DNA from: Sulfurimonas crateris
GTDB lineage: Bacteria > Campylobacterota > Campylobacteria > Campylobacterales > Sulfurimonadaceae
Assembly (NCBI GenBank): GCA_945883795.1
Contig: CAMCYC010000021.1
Coordinates: 1 to 36,052 of the forward strand
Length of the DNA: 36,052 nt
Direction of reading: 5' to 3'
The notes below the pieces were generated by a model that was not told the origin of the DNA, did no database searches, and saw only the letters and a list, made by a program, of their open reading frames with translations. The number at the start of each line of letters is the position of its first letter. Positions within the stretch are counted from its first letter, which is position 1. Positions 35,872 to 36,052 of the stretch are shown piece by piece. The position numbers were made by a program, and so were the translations under genes.

Positions 35872-36052
35872 ATGAAAAAATTTGGTCTTGAAGCAAAAGT
35901 AGTAATTTCAGTTATGTTAGTAGCACTATTTATCTCAATAGTTGAGCGATATGAGATGAGTGCTAATATTATAAAACAATTTAGAGCGTCAGAGAAATCA
36001 AGAACAACGCTTCTGGTTAATACTATTTCTCCTATTATCTCACTTAATATTT
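35872..36052 (+). CDS. N-terminus of a membrane-anchored protein, cut by the window edge
   Basis: The frame from ATG 35872 stays open for 60 codons to the window end. It starts MKKFGLEAKVVISVMLVALFISIVERYEM: a short basic N-terminus and one hydrophobic helix (about 8-24), followed by a region likely to be periplasmic (QFRASEKSRTTLLVNTISPIISLNI). This is the usual N-terminus of a sensor such as a histidine kinase, chemoreceptor or GGDEF/EAL protein, but no signalling domain is within the window. No good Shine-Dalgarno precedes the ATG, so the start is provisional. It is divergent from the TonB receptor. Confidence 0.55.
   Translation, partial: MKKFGLEAKVVISVMLVALFISIVERYEMSANIIKQFRASEKSRTTLLVNTISPIISLNI

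Overview
The window is chromosomal DNA from a free-living Campylobacterota (Epsilonproteobacteria), most likely a Sulfurimonas or close relative. It is AT-rich with tightly packed genes. The run rplU-rpmA-obg-proB-fmt-birA-parA-parB-atpF'-atpF-atpH-atpA-atpG-atpD-atpC-tolQ-tolR-tolA-tolB-pal-cpoB-slyD-fabD is, from memory, the order found in Campylobacter jejuni. The genus call is inference from style and gene content, since no rRNA is present.

Bases 1-18705 are read almost entirely from the minus strand. Following transcription: ribosomal proteins L21 and L27; an obg-proB-fmt-birA-parA-parB run with overlapping or abutting genes; an F1 ATP synthase operon with two b-type stalk genes (b' and b) and no a or c subunit here; and the Tol-Pal envelope genes 4 bases after atpC. 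After that come the chaperone slyD, an unusual Fis-type regulator-like gene that overlaps slyD, fabD, and the start of a nitrilase-family gene cut by the window edge.

Bases 18706-27017 are mostly plus strand: dapA, a FabL-like enoyl-ACP reductase, an ankyrin protein, pgsA, the site-2 protease rseP, yggS, an unlisted 33-residue lysine-rich small protein, uvrB (probably leaderless) and a DedA-family protein. One minus-strand methyltransferase with a Cys4 N-terminus sits among them. Convergent ends carry clear hairpin terminators.

Bases 27018-36052 hold pckA (minus), a tRNA-Val(GAC) with an atypical C at position 33 (plus), a REC-REC-GGDEF response regulator resembling CbrR (plus), and then a minus-strand set of four: a TonB-dependent receptor, a protein joining a BRCT-like N-terminus to degenerate helical repeats, a MoxR-type AAA ATPase and a metallopeptidase-like/VWA protein. 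This set is the least conventional part of the window and the best candidate for an undescribed system. The right edge cuts a membrane-anchored protein.

No insertion sequence, phage gene, CRISPR array or rRNA was seen. Promoters are recognisable mainly by the -10 box (often TGn plus TAtAAT-like), with no consistent -35, as expected for this phylum.
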